DNA from: Ailurus styani | Taxonomy: Eukaryota > Chordata > Mammalia > Carnivora > Ailuridae | Direction of reading: 5' to 3' | Length of the DNA: 64,000 nucleotides | NCBI GenBank assembly: GCA_002007465.1 | Contig: LNAC01001861.1 | Span: forward strand, 17,210-81,209 | Shown here: positions 21,961-35,084 of the stretch, one piece after another | Layout of the letters: each line of letters opens with the position of its first letter | Position numbering within the stretch: the stretch's first letter is position 1 | Position numbers and translations under genes: made by a program | The notes under the pieces: generated by a model | The model's database searches: none | What the model saw: only the letters and a program-made list of their open reading frames with translations | Told to the model about the DNA's origin: nothing

Positions 21961-24410
21961 CTTGTAAAAGAAAAAGGAAATAAAGTATCAACTTGGAATG
22001 AGTTTACACCTAGAAGGAATTTTAGTTACTAGCTAGGACAATATAATCTTTCTTTATACCTCTTTCATTTATTCTTTTTTAAGTTGATGAAATGGATGGT
22101 TAAATAGATTAATAAAGTGTTCCATGAATTTATTATAAGAGACCATGGGAGTCTACCCAAATCTATCAAATCTAAATGGCCTGGAATCATTTATCCAGAC
22201 AGCAGCTAAAAGGGTGAGTATAAAAATTTGAACCAATCATAGCCATGTAGAGACAACGACCCAATGGGAACAGAAAGAAAACTCTTATTAATAAGTCTTT
22301 CTTGTCAAATATAACAAATAAGACTGATTCTGTGGTTAATCAATTTATGATTAATTGACAATCATGATTAATTAATGATAATGATTGCATATAATTAATC
22401 AATGGGTGCTGGAGATACCTAAGAAATTTGACTTGAATATGGGTAAATATTTGCTATACATATATGTATATTTATATATTTGTATATTCATAGCTATTTA
22501 TATAGATATCATATCACCAAACCCTCTATTAATTAGTGACTTAGCAAATCTATACATTCCAAAGAACCTACATCTACAGATTCCACTAGTGTAACTGAAA
22601 TCTTTATTTGTGATCTGTGTTTGAGGAGCAAAGGAGATGATACCAACACATATATTCTGTTCCATACTCCACTGCTCCTTATGGAATGGATATTCCAGAG
22701 ATAGGGAGTGCATTTTGCTCATAGGACCTCATATATTACCCCAATATGTTACCCCAAAAATATGGCTCAGAAACCTAAAAATAAAGCATATTAATTAAGT
22801 CAAATTATGTTCTTAGAAGCTTTTGATTAAAGCATCAATCTATCTATATTTATTATCTTTGTAGGAAATTCATTTTCCAAGCCCTTCAAGCTGTTTTATT
22901 ATTATTCTATCCTTTCTTTTATTTTAATTGTTTTTGGTTTGTTTGTTTTGTTCTGTATTTTGTTTGTTTAGTCTGGACTTCCTCATGTACCCCCTCTTTA
23001 TTTTCCATTCTTTACACTGTTGTTACAAGTTAAGATAAGACAATGTGCTGATAGACATAAAAAACATGAATATGTGCCCATTTGCCACAACACATATTAT
23101 TATCCACCTAGGAAGAACTTTGGCCACTGTAAGCACTAAGGACATAAGAACCAGGGGAAGGACCCAGCATCTAAAGACCTTTTCATATCTGCAATACTGG
23201 CAGAGGTAAGCTTCTTCTGTGATTAGAATGTGGAATTCTAGAATGCCAGATAGATTTTACCTCATATATCAACTTGGGGTAAAAATTTGTGGTGGCTGTA
23301 TATTGCACTAGCTTGAGAAAGGTGTTAATAAGGCTCAAGAGTATTCAATAATAGAGTACCATGCAGAATTAATAATATTTGCCAGGTTTATGCCAGATAT
23401 TTGGCAATCCTCAGATCTTCACTGTTAGTTCCTGGTCTATACCTTTATGCCCTTGAGTTCTGCTACTGATCTGTAATTACTCAAAGAATTGTCCTGCAAC
23501 ATTTTCCTTTTAGATAATTTCTCCATTGTTGTAGAGTGTCTTGAGTTACATACTGTTCACATTTCTCGTCATATCAAGGTATGTAGGCACTGAAGTTATT
23601 TGGAGTGCTCAGTCCACTGTGTGAGTGCTGAATGTTCACATAATCCAGCCTGGGACAATCAAGGCTTCTTTTTCAAGATCAAGGTTTGAGTTACACAGAT
23701 TCAATTAATCTTATCTTGAGACTAGACTAATCCTGTGTTTGAGACTAGAGCTATAAGGTCTGCGAGAGACAAATCTGAAGACCATGCTGCCTAGGAAAAT
23801 ATTGATTTAACAGTCCTAAGTTATCTAAACTAAGGAAGAAGCTGATGGCAGGCCAAGCTTCCTTTTTTAGCAAGCATTCATTTTGTTATGTTTTGTTTCT
23901 GTTTTGGTTTTGTGACCAATGAACTTTCATCATCATATAGACACATAAATGTTCCCTGATTCTTGTCACTGTCTTATATAAACATCATGGATGCAGGGTC
24001 ACTCTCCACTGGAACTTTGGTTATAATGTATAAACGTCTATGGTTGAACGAAGTTGTGGTTTAAGCACAGTTTGGGTGAATTGTGTACACCCTGTTACTC
24101 CTTTACATTTATGTTGTTTGCTTTCCAAAAAAAACTCATGGTGCTAGTGATGTGTATCAGTGACCCCTTTGCCCATGGGGTCTTACAGAAATAGGGCTGT
24201 GGCAGGACTTTTGGAAATGCAAAGTGGAAATGAGAGAAGTAGAAGGGTGGGTTGGAGAAGAGGAAAAGGAAGATGATGAGGTAATGCAGTAGTAGGAGAC
24301 TCTTGATGAAAATAAAGTCTCTAAGACAGAAACATTAATAGTTTTTCCTTCATTCCAAATTCCATGAGGACTGCTATCCTTGCCCCTGAGGTCCAGGCAG
24401 TTCCTCATGC
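21961..24410. other. Unassigned AT-rich non-coding sequence
   Basis: No gene recognised. ATTAAT-rich, partly self-complementary sequence lies at about 22330-22400 and a TATATA patch at 22455-22500. Confidence 0.4.
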
Positions 24411-24419
24411 ACAGCATCT

Positions 24420-24690
24420 TTACTCTCATTCTCAGATTATTAGAATATTCATCCTTCAAGGCTAAACTCAAATGTCAGTGCTGCTGAGAGGCATCCCCTA
24501 ATCTCTCAAGCCCATATTAATCATTCTTTTATTTGCACTCAGAATTATGCTTATGAATTGATTAAAGATTAATTTTACTCTACCATAATTTATTACTAAT
24601 AAATCAGTCATCACCGTACCATAAAGTTCCATTAAGATAGTGATTAGTTCTGGCATACATTTTTGTATGCTAAAAATACTTTACATGATA
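24420..24690 (+). mobile_element. L2-type relic
   Basis: 'ttcatccttcaaggctaaactcaaatgtcagtgctgctgagaggcatcccctaatctctc' and later 'taaagttccattaagatagtgattagttctggcatac' match the usual L2 word order. Confidence 0.6.
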
Positions 24691-24734
24691 AGGTAAAAAT
24701 TAAAAAAAAATAAAACTTTACTCTTAAGCACATT

Positions 24735-24910
24735 GGCAGATTTTTAAAATATATCTTGACACTGTTCATACAATTATGCTATGAGAAGTTTCTAATTCTC
24801 ATTTTATAGATAAGAAAATAGAACTTGGAATAAATATATTACCAGTTAACCATGAAACGAAGATTTAAATCAAGATCTTTCTGATGCCAATGCCCAAGTA
24901 ACTCAGTAAT
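24735..24910 (+). mobile_element. MIR relic
   Basis: 'attctcattttatagataagaaaatagaacttgg', 'ccagttaacc' and 'tttaaatcaagatctttctgatgcc' are MIR core and 3' words. Confidence 0.5.
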
Positions 24911-27900
24911 TCCTGAAATGAATTTTTATTTCTGGTTTGATGGTCTAACCAAGATGAAAGGCTGACCTTGGATCACAAATTCTGTTTAGATTAACATGAG
25001 ATGAACTAAGCCACGGTTTTATTGAGGACTGTTAACAAGACTTTGATAGTCTCTATAATCATCCTTCCTTAGCAGCTTGGGAAATCTTTGTTCTAAATGC
25101 TTAAAAGAGAGTAAGGTTATCTTATCTTATAAACAATTCTCTGAATATCTATCTGAAAGAAAGAAAGGTCAAGTTAAAAACAAAAACAAAAACAGAAGCA
25201 GTGACATAGACATTGTGTTATGTCTCTGTGGGATCCTGTGTGTCAAATGCCCATTGCAGAAAGTGAAGGTGATACATTTATTCTCACAGTAAAGTCAGAG
25301 GATCAGAGTTCACTGTATGTTCTTTGAGATTCCATTAATTCATCAATTGTGACCATTCAAGTCCTGGCAATTTGAAACGCCCTATTCTAATGTTGTCAGA
25401 AAAAGAGAGAACAATAATCAAGGATTTCAGGGAAAAAAATTGTAAATTAAATTATGCTTCAACCACATTTAGTAACCCATACATTCTATACAGGTATCAT
25501 GCCTTCCTACTTTTAATACTTTGCTTAAATGTTTCTCTGCTGCTAAACAAAATTTACCCTTTCAAGCATAACTTACACCTTTGTTGCTCTGAGGACTGTC
25601 TCTATTGCAAGATCCAGCCCAAACACTGGGTCCTCCAAAAGCCTTTCCTTCCTTATGCAGTCAAAAGGAATCATGCCATCTTTTAAATTTCTAAATCAGT
25701 ATGTTCCCCCTCTTTCTAGGAACTGGAAGGGAATGAACACAGTTTAAACAAATACCCTAAGCCTGGAACTGACTTTAATATTCCTTTTGACCATTACATT
25801 ATCTGATACTCAAATAGGACTGAGTGAGATAACACAATCATCCAAAACACACTTTTATTTTAATGCAAGGATTGAGATTTGACTTCAAATGCTATACATT
25901 TTAATTTTGCCATCATGTTGCCTGTGGGCTGGAACTACGAGCAATTGATTTTCGTATCTAACTAAAGCACTTATCACATGGCCCTCTGCATGGTGGATCC
26001 TAGATTAAAGCAAACTAAATGTTGAAACATATTATTGCTACACATAAATATATACAGTTGGTTTTATCTATTTAGTAAGGCAGCCTCACAGTTCTCATCT
26101 AAAAATTAAAGTTGATTCTCACCACATGTTAGCAATTCACTGGAGTTACTGAGTTGCTGGGGGAAATAAAACATCATACCTTTCCAAAACAAAAATCCAT
26201 ATTTAAATATTTTAAGATATTTAATAATTTAGCTATTTTATTACTTCTAATAGCCAGCTCTTAAAACACCGTTATTCTAAACTAGTGAAGTTGATTCAAG
26301 TACCTGGGATCAGTTAGCAAGAATCATCCATGACCTTGCTGAGAGTCTACTAAATCCCACCAATGATAACATGTATAAGAGAAACACCAGGTCACCCATT
26401 CCTTCACATGCCCTTTAAACCATATGCTTATTTGTGGAAGATGTAAAAACTATAACAGGAATGTATATCCAGCACAGATAGCACAGGAGTCTTAAAATGC
26501 CTTTGGCCCCTTGCAAAACTAAAAATCATAAATGCTTTGAGGCTTTGGAGAAATTACTGACAGTGTTAAACTCGATGGGGAGGTTGAGTCACAGTGCCAG
26601 GCAATTAAGAAACCACTCCTGGGGTCCAGGCAAGCCCATTACTCATCTGACAAATCTAAGGTAGTAGAAGACTGCACTTCCAAGACTTTCAGGATTTCTG
26701 TAAATGTTGTTTTCCATGATCCAAAAGAGTGCTGCATAAGGTTTACCATACACTAACACATGCCCCCCATAAGACCACATTCAAACACTTCCCAGTGTTC
26801 ACTCTTTCTCCTTCTGTTTTCCTCTTCCTCTTCCCCACTCTTTCAACATCTCTTAAGGGCCAAAGTTAGATGGAAAATCATCCTGAACCACACAGAATTT
26901 CTACAAACAAATGAGGGTTATGTTTTCAAGAAAAAACTATTAGGATCCACTGAAAAGTGGACTACCTCAAACACTGGCAAAGATGTTTATCTACTGGATT
27001 CTCAAGGGTACTGAAGAAGGAGAAATATCTAAAGACAGAGTACAATGCCTGGTACAGCACAGGATATTCAATGATTGTTCAATAAAGAAACAAATGGATG
27101 ATGACACAGTATCGAGGAGGTTTTAGTGTAAAGTCTTGTGATTGTTTTATGTACTTGGGTGATTACAGAACATTTTAATCAAATTATAAAGGCAGAGAAT
27201 AATTTAAATAGTCATATTTGTCTGCTTACAGTTCTCCTTCCTTTGAGAACTGTGTTGTTTGAGTGCTACGTTACAAAATGGGTCATGAACAAAAACTAAC
27301 TTTTTATTTTCTTTAAACAGATTAACAAGCAGAAAAACTTAAATTCCTAAGGCAAAGTTGTTTGTTTAACAATGATAACAAGACCTTCTACCCTCCTGAA
27401 TCATGTCAGATATGTTAGAACTTTCTACTTCGTGTGACAGATGACTTGTAAAAATGGGGCAAATAGACAACATGTTACTCTCCTTTTCAACCCAGGCCAG
27501 CCAGCTATAGGCAGTTTAGGTCTGATGTGGTAGTTCCCAGAAGCCTTCAAGAACCTGACTATGGATTTTAAGCTCATCATTCAAGGTGACTGGTGGATTA
27601 GAGCTCCTACCATCATGTCTGTATTTTTAGCAGCATAATGGAAGAAGGAAAAAACAAACACGTATGACAAAGAGGTCAAGTATTTCCCTATACAAGAATC
27701 AGAAACCCAATGACACTTCCACTTTCATCTCATTAGGGAAAACCCAATTACTGAGACAAAATTAGTTGAGAGATGTAGTCTTTGTTCATAATTAGCCTGT
27801 GGTTATCCACATATTAGTGGATTTCGGAAAATTTTATTTTTCTAAATAAGAAGAGTCAAATAAGTCTTGAGTCAAATAAATGTCTTGGCAACAAGTAACA

Positions 27901-28560
27901 TCACATAGAAGTTCTGCATCTTGGGCATTCTCTTCTACCAGGATAATACCTTAAGACGTAAAATCCTAACTTTGGTTTTCCCTTAAATGAGAAAGATGAA
28001 GATCTACACAGTGAATCTGTGGAGGTTTTCATAACATGCCTTCTGTTTGCCTTGTTTACTCTACAGGAAAACATCCTAAGGTAAAGCAGTATTCTTCCCT
28101 TGGGCCAATAACTAGAATAGCCAGCTGCTATATCAGTGCAATTTGTATCTTTTCTTCTTTGTCTATAAATCAAGTATTTGTTTTCTTGTTTTTATGCCTA
28201 GGGGTTGCTTAGTTTAGTTAAAATGTGTAGCTTAGGCAACAAGACTTAAAATTGAATATTAATTTGTAATTTACTTACATAATCATTCCACAGCATTAGG
28301 GGGACACAACAAAGTTCTCAGAAACCCTCCACCCCTGACACACATACACATTAATTCCTTGAATGTCATAATTCCTTATTTGTCAAGGATAGAACTGAAT
28401 GTTATTCAAGGAGAATAAAGTCCCAGGTATTTGACATAATTAGTATAATTTAAAATCTTGTATATAAACTTTATTATATCTAAGAAAACAACTACAGGCT
28501 TATAGCTTCTATACAGGAGATAATTTGTAGTAGTGGAACACAACTGTTAAACAGTACTCC
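24911..28560. other. Unassigned non-coding sequence
   Basis: No gene or RNA gene was found. Open frames of 71-104 codons (25077-25292, 25372-25686, 26760-27014, 27901-28173) have no recognisable domain. About 25490-25690 has a weak L2-like flavour, and 27030-27100 ends like an L2/MIR 3' end ('gcctggtacagcacaggatattcaatgattgttcaataaa'). Confidence 0.4.
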
Positions 28561-28574
28561 AAATTGCAGGCTTC

Positions 28575-28690
28575 TGGACTTGCCTCTTCCTCTAACTTAT
28601 TCTATCTCTCAAGCAAATTAGATAAATTCTCTGTTGCCTGTTTCCTCATCTGTAAAATCAAGGGGTGAGTTAGTTTCCTTTGTGGCTCTC
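28575..28690 (-). mobile_element. MIR relic, minus strand
   Basis: 'tctctcaagcaaattagataaattctctgttgcctgtttcctcatctgtaaaatcaaggggtgagtta' is the well-known reverse complement of the MIR core. Confidence 0.6.
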
Positions 28691-29149
28691 AGCTATAACT
28701 CTACATGGATACATGGATTTTTGTTGTCACATCCAATCAAGTTTAATTTTCTTCAAGAATCTATCTTTTCACTTTTGGAACTTTGTTTCACTTTGTGTCT
28801 TAAATTTATGTCTATACCTCATGGTCTCAATATTCTCCAGTCCTTATTCTCGCTTTATACTTAGTGTCAGCCAAAGGTCTATTTTTAGCAATTTCCCAGA
28901 AGAATTGAGAGTCTCATCTTTGGCTCATTACCTCTGAGAGTCTGTTCACTGAAGCCTGCTGTTTTTACACTGTGTGCCCAGCTCCTGCCTGTAATTGTCA
29001 CCAAGGTCAACACAGGTTCATCACCTCTGTCAAATGGGGGAATCAAAATGAGTTTTCTCATGTTGAAAACTGACTTGGATTTGAGTCCCTAGGGTTTGAG
29101 GTTATTCAACACTGACTAAATAAGGAAATGCTGAACAGCTACAAAACAC

Positions 29150-29196
<47 letters not shown>

Positions 29197-29980
29197 CACA
29201 GGGGCTTAGTAGTTACACTTGCATTTCTACCTCTTTCAAATTAAAATTCTTAGGAAAAGGAACTCACTGCTGACTCCAGATACAGGGTTTCGTAGTACTT
29301 GTGCTTGTATCAGAAGAGGCCAAGCAGGCATTCGTGTTCTTAAACGCATGTTGTCTTCTATGTTTATGAAGTTGCAAGCTTGATATCCTAATTGGAAGCT
29401 CAGGAGACAGCACAGGTGGAAACAAGAATGAATTAAAAGCAGAGGTCTCCACCAGTGGGTCTGCTGTCTGTTCTGTAGTCAAGATAAAGTAGACTGTGTT
29501 TTCTATTTTATAAATATTAGACTATACATCCATAATAAAGCTTGATATACTCTCGAACCATGCATACTGACTGACCATGCACAGGCACTCAGCTAAGATC
29601 TTGGCAACCATGGTAACACCCACCTTTCCTCTTGCACAATCTTTTATCTCCTATCTCTGTGAGGCCCAACTTATTTCTGCTTTTGGCTTCTAGATTTGAA
29701 TTGAAGACTATTCTTTCACATATTTAACCTTGATTTTTTTTTTTCTCAGAAGATGTTGCTTTCTGCTTGTGGGTATAATCAGGAGAAAGCTATGAATATT
29801 CCCAGCTATTTCAGTAATAAACAGACATTGCACTTTGTAATTTGAAGTTTTCAAATTGATGTTCTAGATCAAAATGAAAATCTGTGAGAATCTCTTTTAT
29901 GTAAAACTTTTGTTGCCCTTTGCAGTAAAAAATATTTATTTACTTAAGATATCTTGTGTTATAAGAATCAGTCAGATATA
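28691..29980. other. Unassigned non-coding sequence
   Basis: No gene recognised. It contains the CA microsatellite listed separately. Confidence 0.4.
29145..29200. repeat. (CA)n microsatellite
   Basis: About 26 CA units with CG and GA interruptions at both ends ('cacacgcacaca..', '..cagacacgcaca'). Confidence 0.95.
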
Positions 29981-29989
29981 CGATAAATA

Positions 29990-30150
29990 TTTTTTCTTTA
30001 ATCTTCACATAAAGTAAATTATGAATCTGCCTTACAGGTGATGAAACTAAGATCCTGGAAAATTATAAGGTTTAGGTTACTCAGCCCATAAAGGAATAGA
30101 ACTATATTTCAAATTAATGTGTGACTTAAAACCTAGGCTCTTGCCATCAG
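29990..30150 (+). mobile_element. MIR relic
   Basis: 'tctgccttacaggtgatgaaactaagatcctgg', 'ggtttaggttactcagcccataaagg' and 'acctaggctcttgcc' follow the MIR order. Confidence 0.5.
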
Positions 30151-30365
30151 CCTGGTTATGGCAATTCTAACTTGCTCATCCAATGTCACTTAGCCATTAA
30201 GGCCTTTCTTTGATGGTATCACAAGTCACCTGCCCCATTGCTTATTCTTTATGCCAGTCTGCTATTACTAACCATTCTAGGGACTCTTTTCACTGATGTC
30301 AGCATACTGTGGGTTCTGCATTTGATCCTGCCTGTGACTTTTGGACCAGTATACTCTTTTTTTTT

Positions 30366-30410
30366 TTTTTGAGAATTTTTAAAGAATTTTACCTATTTAT
30401 TTGAGAGAGA

Positions 30411-30446
<36 letters not shown>

Positions 30447-30592
30447 NACACAAGCAGGGGGAGGGACAGAGGGAGATAGAAGCAGACTCCCCATCAAGCA
30501 AGGAGCCCAATGTAGAGCTGGATCCCAGGACCCTAGGGTCATGACCTGAGATGAAGACAGATGCTTAACTAACTGAGTCACCCAGGTACCCC
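30366..30592 (-). mobile_element. SINEC, minus strand, with expanded GA tract
   Basis: The reverse complement of an older SINE ends 'taactgagtcacccaggtacccc'. Its pyrimidine tract has grown into a (GA)n run at about 30403-30446, followed by one undetermined base (N) at 30447. No clear target duplication. Confidence 0.9.
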
Positions 30593-30807
30593 AACATGGC
30601 TTCTCTTAAAGACATGGAATCAATTTACATTATTGGTATTTTGTGCTACTTCACATAAGAACTCCTCCTACATGAGGACTTCTCACCATGCCACGACCAT
30701 GACCTAGATTTCATTGGCTAGGGTCACTGTCGAATCAAGGACTGCACAACTGAAAAGTGGGACAATTTACACACTGGCCCTACACCTTCCCTCTTTATCT
30801 ATTTTTA

Positions 30808-31016
30808 TTTTTTTTATCTTTTTTTAAAAAGATTTTATTTATTTATTTGACACAGAGAGAGAGAGATCACAAGTAGGCAGAGAGGCAGGCAGAGAGAGAA
30901 GAGGAAGCAGGCTCCCCACTGAGCAGGGAGCCCGATGCGGGTCGATCCCAGGACCCTGAGATCATGACCTGAGCCGAAGGCAGAGGCTTTAAACCCACTG
31001 AGCCACCCAGGTGCCC
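30808..31016 (-). mobile_element. Mustelid-type SINEC, minus strand
   Basis: The reverse complement runs from 'aaaaagattttatttatttatttgacacag' to 'cccactgagccacccaggtgccc'. It is inserted in T-rich sequence, so the target duplication ('ctattttt..') cannot be placed exactly. Confidence 0.93.
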
Positions 31017-31029
31017 TATTTTTTTTTAA

Positions 31030-32950
31030 TCTTTTAAGAAAGTTTTTATCTCTATTTATTTAAGAATATCAACTTGTTAACTTTCAAAAAAATTTTTTAG
31101 ACATTGCCTTTGGAAAGCCAAGAAATTTTGCAGATTCAAATATAGCTGAATATCATCAACTAGAAATATCATTTTGTGGAAGGAATTTATATATTTCACT
31201 CTTTTTTTTAATCTGTGTTGAACTGCAAAAAGTGGAAAATTGAATCATATGCTACTACCCGGTCAACAAATGTGCCCATGCTAGCAATGCTTTATGATGG
31301 CTTTTCAGAGCTGTAGCAAGTCCAATCCATGATTAAATATAAATTTTAACCTTCTTGCTTCACACAGAAAATGAGATTTGTGCTGTGGACTTCTTTCTAA
31401 AATGTTGAACCCAGCAGAAAGTCTCATCTTGCCATCCAGTTTTCTTTTCTGCTATTTCTATTTGCATTCCATTAACATAATATTGAAAAATGGAAGCGAC
31501 CATTTTTTTTTCATAACTGAGCACTGAGAGAAATGGAATATTCTGCACACTTTTTAACTGCCTATTACTTTAGGATAGGGGCAGTATGGCGTATTAAATG
31601 ATTACAAAGTGATTTTTCTTGAGCTTACAGTCTTTCTATATTCCCTATTTCTAACCACACATATTATATGAGGAGCAAAGCATTCTGAAATGTATATTAT
31701 CATTATGTGTAAACTCATATATCACTGAAAAGTGTGCACATGACATCTAGTAAGTGTCTAGCCTCTTTTGAAAGTCTGCTACTTAATAGGTCTTATCTAA
31801 CATTCTATGTAGACATATTTCCTTGCCACAATTCACACTGAATAGAGATTAATGTGCTAATCCAGCCCCAAACAAAATTCGTTTATAGTGTTAAGATATC
31901 CTGATATGAGAACAGACATTTTAGAAAAGTCATGTTTAAATAGTTAATGCAAGCTATAACATATCCAGCCTCTGAGGCTAAATAGTGGCTCCTTGTTCAT
32001 AAAAACCTTTAAAAAAAAATAGCACACAGTATTGACTAAAAATATCCAGATATTCCAAATGGATATATTCAGGACTTATAAGGAATTTCTTTCAGGATTA
32101 CAACACTGCACATTTAATGAGTCCCTAATGGATTGTGACAGTATGGTAGCATCTAAATTGTGTTGTGTCAATGTACAGATTTGCCCAAAAGTGTATATTA
32201 AAATTGAATGTGTAAAAGAGTGTGTGTATACTGATTAGAATGCTGGTAGACATACTAGTTGATTTATGTGAAATGACCCAATGAATGTGCTAAATCTTCC
32301 TAAAAAAGAAAGGAAGAAAAAAAAAAACTGACCATGAATTTACCATTAACTCGGCTGCCAACCTGTGATCAGTGCATCGTTACTTACTTGCTTCAATCAT
32401 GAATACATTTACTTACTGAAATAGCCCTGCAGGGCTCTAGGTCTTTACCTTGCAGTGGAATTGGCTTGTCTAAGCCTAAAAAGAAAGTAAGCCACAGTTT
32501 TGGCAGCTTTGCTGCAAGTCATGTTTTTTTATTGTCATTTTGCTTTCATTTTTGTTTTTCTTTTAACATACGGGGGTGTGTTAGGACCAAGAGATATGCT
32601 AAGAAGTCCCTTTCCCCCAGAAAACATGTAAATAAAGCCCTATGAAATAGTTCTGGTAATACATCTGGTAATGGCTGACAACATCCTCCTAGAATGGCCC
32701 TCTCCAGACACAGGTCAGTGGAATGGTCTAGTATTAAAGGCTGGGTCCCAGGAGCTGGAGCTAAAACATGCCAGCCTAGTATTCATCTAAGCCAGTGTGA
32801 ATTGGAAAGATTTGGAGGGAAGAAGGTAATCAAAAGACTTCTGACCTGAATGTGAAACAAAATAATTGCAATAAAAATGAAAGGGGTTTTCCAAAGATAG
32901 TGTCAAAGCTGGAAATGGGAAACAAGACCATGTCTTAGAACTAGGAAGAA
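31030..32950. other. Unassigned non-coding sequence
   Basis: No gene or clear repeat was seen. Short open frames (31360-31548, 32032-32238) have no recognisable content. Confidence 0.4.
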
Positions 32951-32954
32951 CTAG

Positions 32955-33153
32955 GGTGCCTGGGTGGCTCAGTGGGTTAAAGCCTCTGCTTTCGGCTCAG
33001 GTCATGATCTCAGGGTCCTGGGATCGAGGCCCGCATCGGGCTCCCTGCTCGGCGGGGAGCCTGCTTCCCCCTCTCTCTCTCTGCCTGCCTCTCTGCCTCC
33101 TTGTGATCTCTCTCCCTCTGTGAAATAAATAAATAAAATCTTTAAAAAAAAAA
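32955..33153 (+). mobile_element. Young mustelid-type SINEC with 17-18-bp perfect target duplication
   Basis: Full-length, low-divergence copy with head ggtgcctgggtggctcagtg. The flanking string AGAACTAGGAAGAACTAG is identical on both sides (32937-32954 and 33154-33171). This is the longest SINE target duplication in the window. Confidence 0.96.
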
Positions 33154-33250
33154 AGAACTAGGAAGAACTAGTCTCTCAACATTTTTTCCAACAGTATCAT
33201 CCCCTTTTGCTATATCACTCAGTCTATCTGTTTGAGAATCACAGAGTGTT

Positions 33251-33453
33251 GGGATGCCTGTGTGGCTCAGTCAGTTAGGCATCTGCCTTCGGCTCAGGTC
33301 ATGATCCAAGGGTCCCAGGATAAGAGTCCCACATTGGGCTCCTTGCTCAGCTGGGAAACTGTGTCTCTCTCTGCCTCCTCTCCCCCACCCCCCGCTTGTG
33401 TTATGTCCTTTCTCTCTGACAAATAAATAATCATAAAAAAAGAAAGAGAAAGA
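33251..33453 (+). mobile_element. Older SINEC copy
   Basis: Head 'gggatgcctgtgtggctcagtcagttaggcatctgccttcgg', then 'tctctgacaaataaataatcataaaaaaag'. The target duplication is 'gagaatcacaga(g/a)tg' (about 33234-33248 and 33454-33468). It lies 80 bases from the 3' flank of the preceding SINE in the same orientation. Confidence 0.92.
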
Positions 33454-34321
33454 GAGAATCACAGAATGCAAACAAAAGCAAAATGCAAACAAAAGGTTTT
33501 GAATGATAGTCCATCCAGAAAAGGATAAGGCCTATTTAAATACAAGTGTTTGCAGCATTGTTTTTTACCAAGACCAGTATACTCCACATTGTCCTGGACA
33601 AACACTGACAAGTTCTTGTTTTCTGACTTCCACTTGGCTAGTTTCCTATGGTTAATGGAGTCTTTCTAAACAGAATGACTGTTTTTCTGCTTTCTTACTC
33701 TCAATCTTTTTCTGGTCCAGCATCATCTGCTAAGACACCAGAAAACAGTCTTGGAAATTTAGTCACTCATGGCCTCAAATACTGTGGTCTTAACAAAAAC
33801 CACTCATGAGACTAACACTAAACATTTCTATGCATCTCAGTAGGCTGGGCTCTATCAGAAGCAGATCCTAGTTGAAAAATTCAGTTATCACTCACATGTA
33901 TTAAGGAAATTCCCCCAGGAGGAACCAGAAAGGGAGTATAGAGGACCAGAATAGGAAGGAGAGAAGCCAAAGGTATGATTTCAGGGAAGTCCCAGATGCA
34001 GGGTGACCCCCAGTGGAGGTCTGAAGGAGAATTTACACCTGACTTTGTCCCACTTTAAGTCAAAGGAGATGGGCTTTTGTACTCCCCCACCAATCTTTGG
34101 TTATGAGATATCCTAAATTGGGGGGAGGATAGTAAAATTCTCAGATACTTCTGGATCTTCACTTGATTATGTAGGTTCATGTGCCTAAGAGCCAGCCTCA
34201 GAGGTTCCAGGTGCCAGCTGTTAACAAAACACACAGAAGCTGAGTGATGGGTTCAGAGGTGAGAAAATGGTTCTCAAGGATCCAAGTGGGGTACCAACCA
34301 ATTTTTACTATTAGGTATATT
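33454..34321. other. Unassigned non-coding sequence
   Basis: No gene seen. The stretch 33840-34330 is compositionally balanced and may be an old repeat, but I cannot name it. Confidence 0.35.
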
Positions 34322-34337
34322 AACTTTTCAGAAAATT

Positions 34338-34618
34338 TTTTTTTAATTTTATTTTTATTCTTTGCCCAAGGGGTACAGGTCTGTGAATCATCAGGCTTAC
34401 ATCTTTCACAGCACTCACCAAAGCACAAACCCTCCCCAATGTCCATAACCCATCCACCCTATCCCTACCCTCCCACCCCCCAGTAACCCTCAGTTTGTTT
34501 TATGAGATTAGAAGTCTCTTATGGTTTGTCTCCTTCCCCATCCCATCTTGTTTCATTATTTTTCCCTCCCTACCCCCCACAACCCCCCACCCTGCCTCTC
34601 AAGTTCCTCATATCAGAG
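34338..34618 (-). mobile_element. 5'-truncated young carnivore L1 3' UTR, minus strand
   Basis: The reverse complement of the same L1 3' UTR that appears at about 62200-62465. Poly-T and 'attctttgcccaaggggtacaggtctgtgaatcatcaggcttac' are the 3' end, and the C-rich 'cctaccctcccaccccccag' and 'ccctaccccccac' blocks are the antisense of the G-rich 3' UTR. The perfect 16-bp target duplication AACTTTTCAGAAAATT flanks it (34322-34337 and 34619-34634). It is a recent, heavily 5'-truncated insertion without coding sequence. The overlapping 80-82-codon frames are artefacts. Confidence 0.93.
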
Positions 34619-35032
34619 AACTTTTCAGAAAATTAAATGATTTCTAGGTGACTGACTGGTAGTGGTGGGCTATACCATACTATTATATTTTATCTAGTTA
34701 TATTATAATCCATATTTTCCAGAAGGGGGCCAATGTTTCAAACTGGGTAGCCAGTTTCCTAAGTCACACAGCCTAGGTCAGGAACAACATGCTGGACTGA
34801 ATTAAGAATTTGGAGCCTTTCCTCCAGGTCCCTGGGCTACTCTCTGTATATGATGCTTGACATCCAACAGATAGCTACGTAGCTGTCAGAGATACCATTT
34901 AGAATCCTGAATGGCGGTGACATCTATACGGTATAAGTAAGAGTTAATCATGTCCCGATCTTCTGATTAACTCCCACTATCTTACTTCGGTGGAAAATGA
35001 CAACCTCAAATGAAAGTGATTGTCAAAAGAAG

Positions 35033-35084
35033 GCAGTTGATTCTAAGAGTGCAGTTGATTCTGAGAATGGTGAATTCTGAAAGT
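35033..35084. repeat. 18-bp tandem repeat, about 2.9 copies
   Basis: GCAGTTGATTCTAAGAGT, GCAGTTGATTCTGAGAAT and a decayed third copy 'ggtgaattctgaaagt' lie head to tail. Confidence 0.8.

Noticed and set aside
22330..22400. ATTAAT-rich, partly self-complementary sequence, considered as a regulatory cluster
   Set aside because: Base composition alone explains the motif density, and there is no nearby gene or conservation evidence.
33840..34330. Possible LTR or old repeat
   Set aside because: No TG..CA ends, polyadenylation pattern or flanking duplication could be identified.
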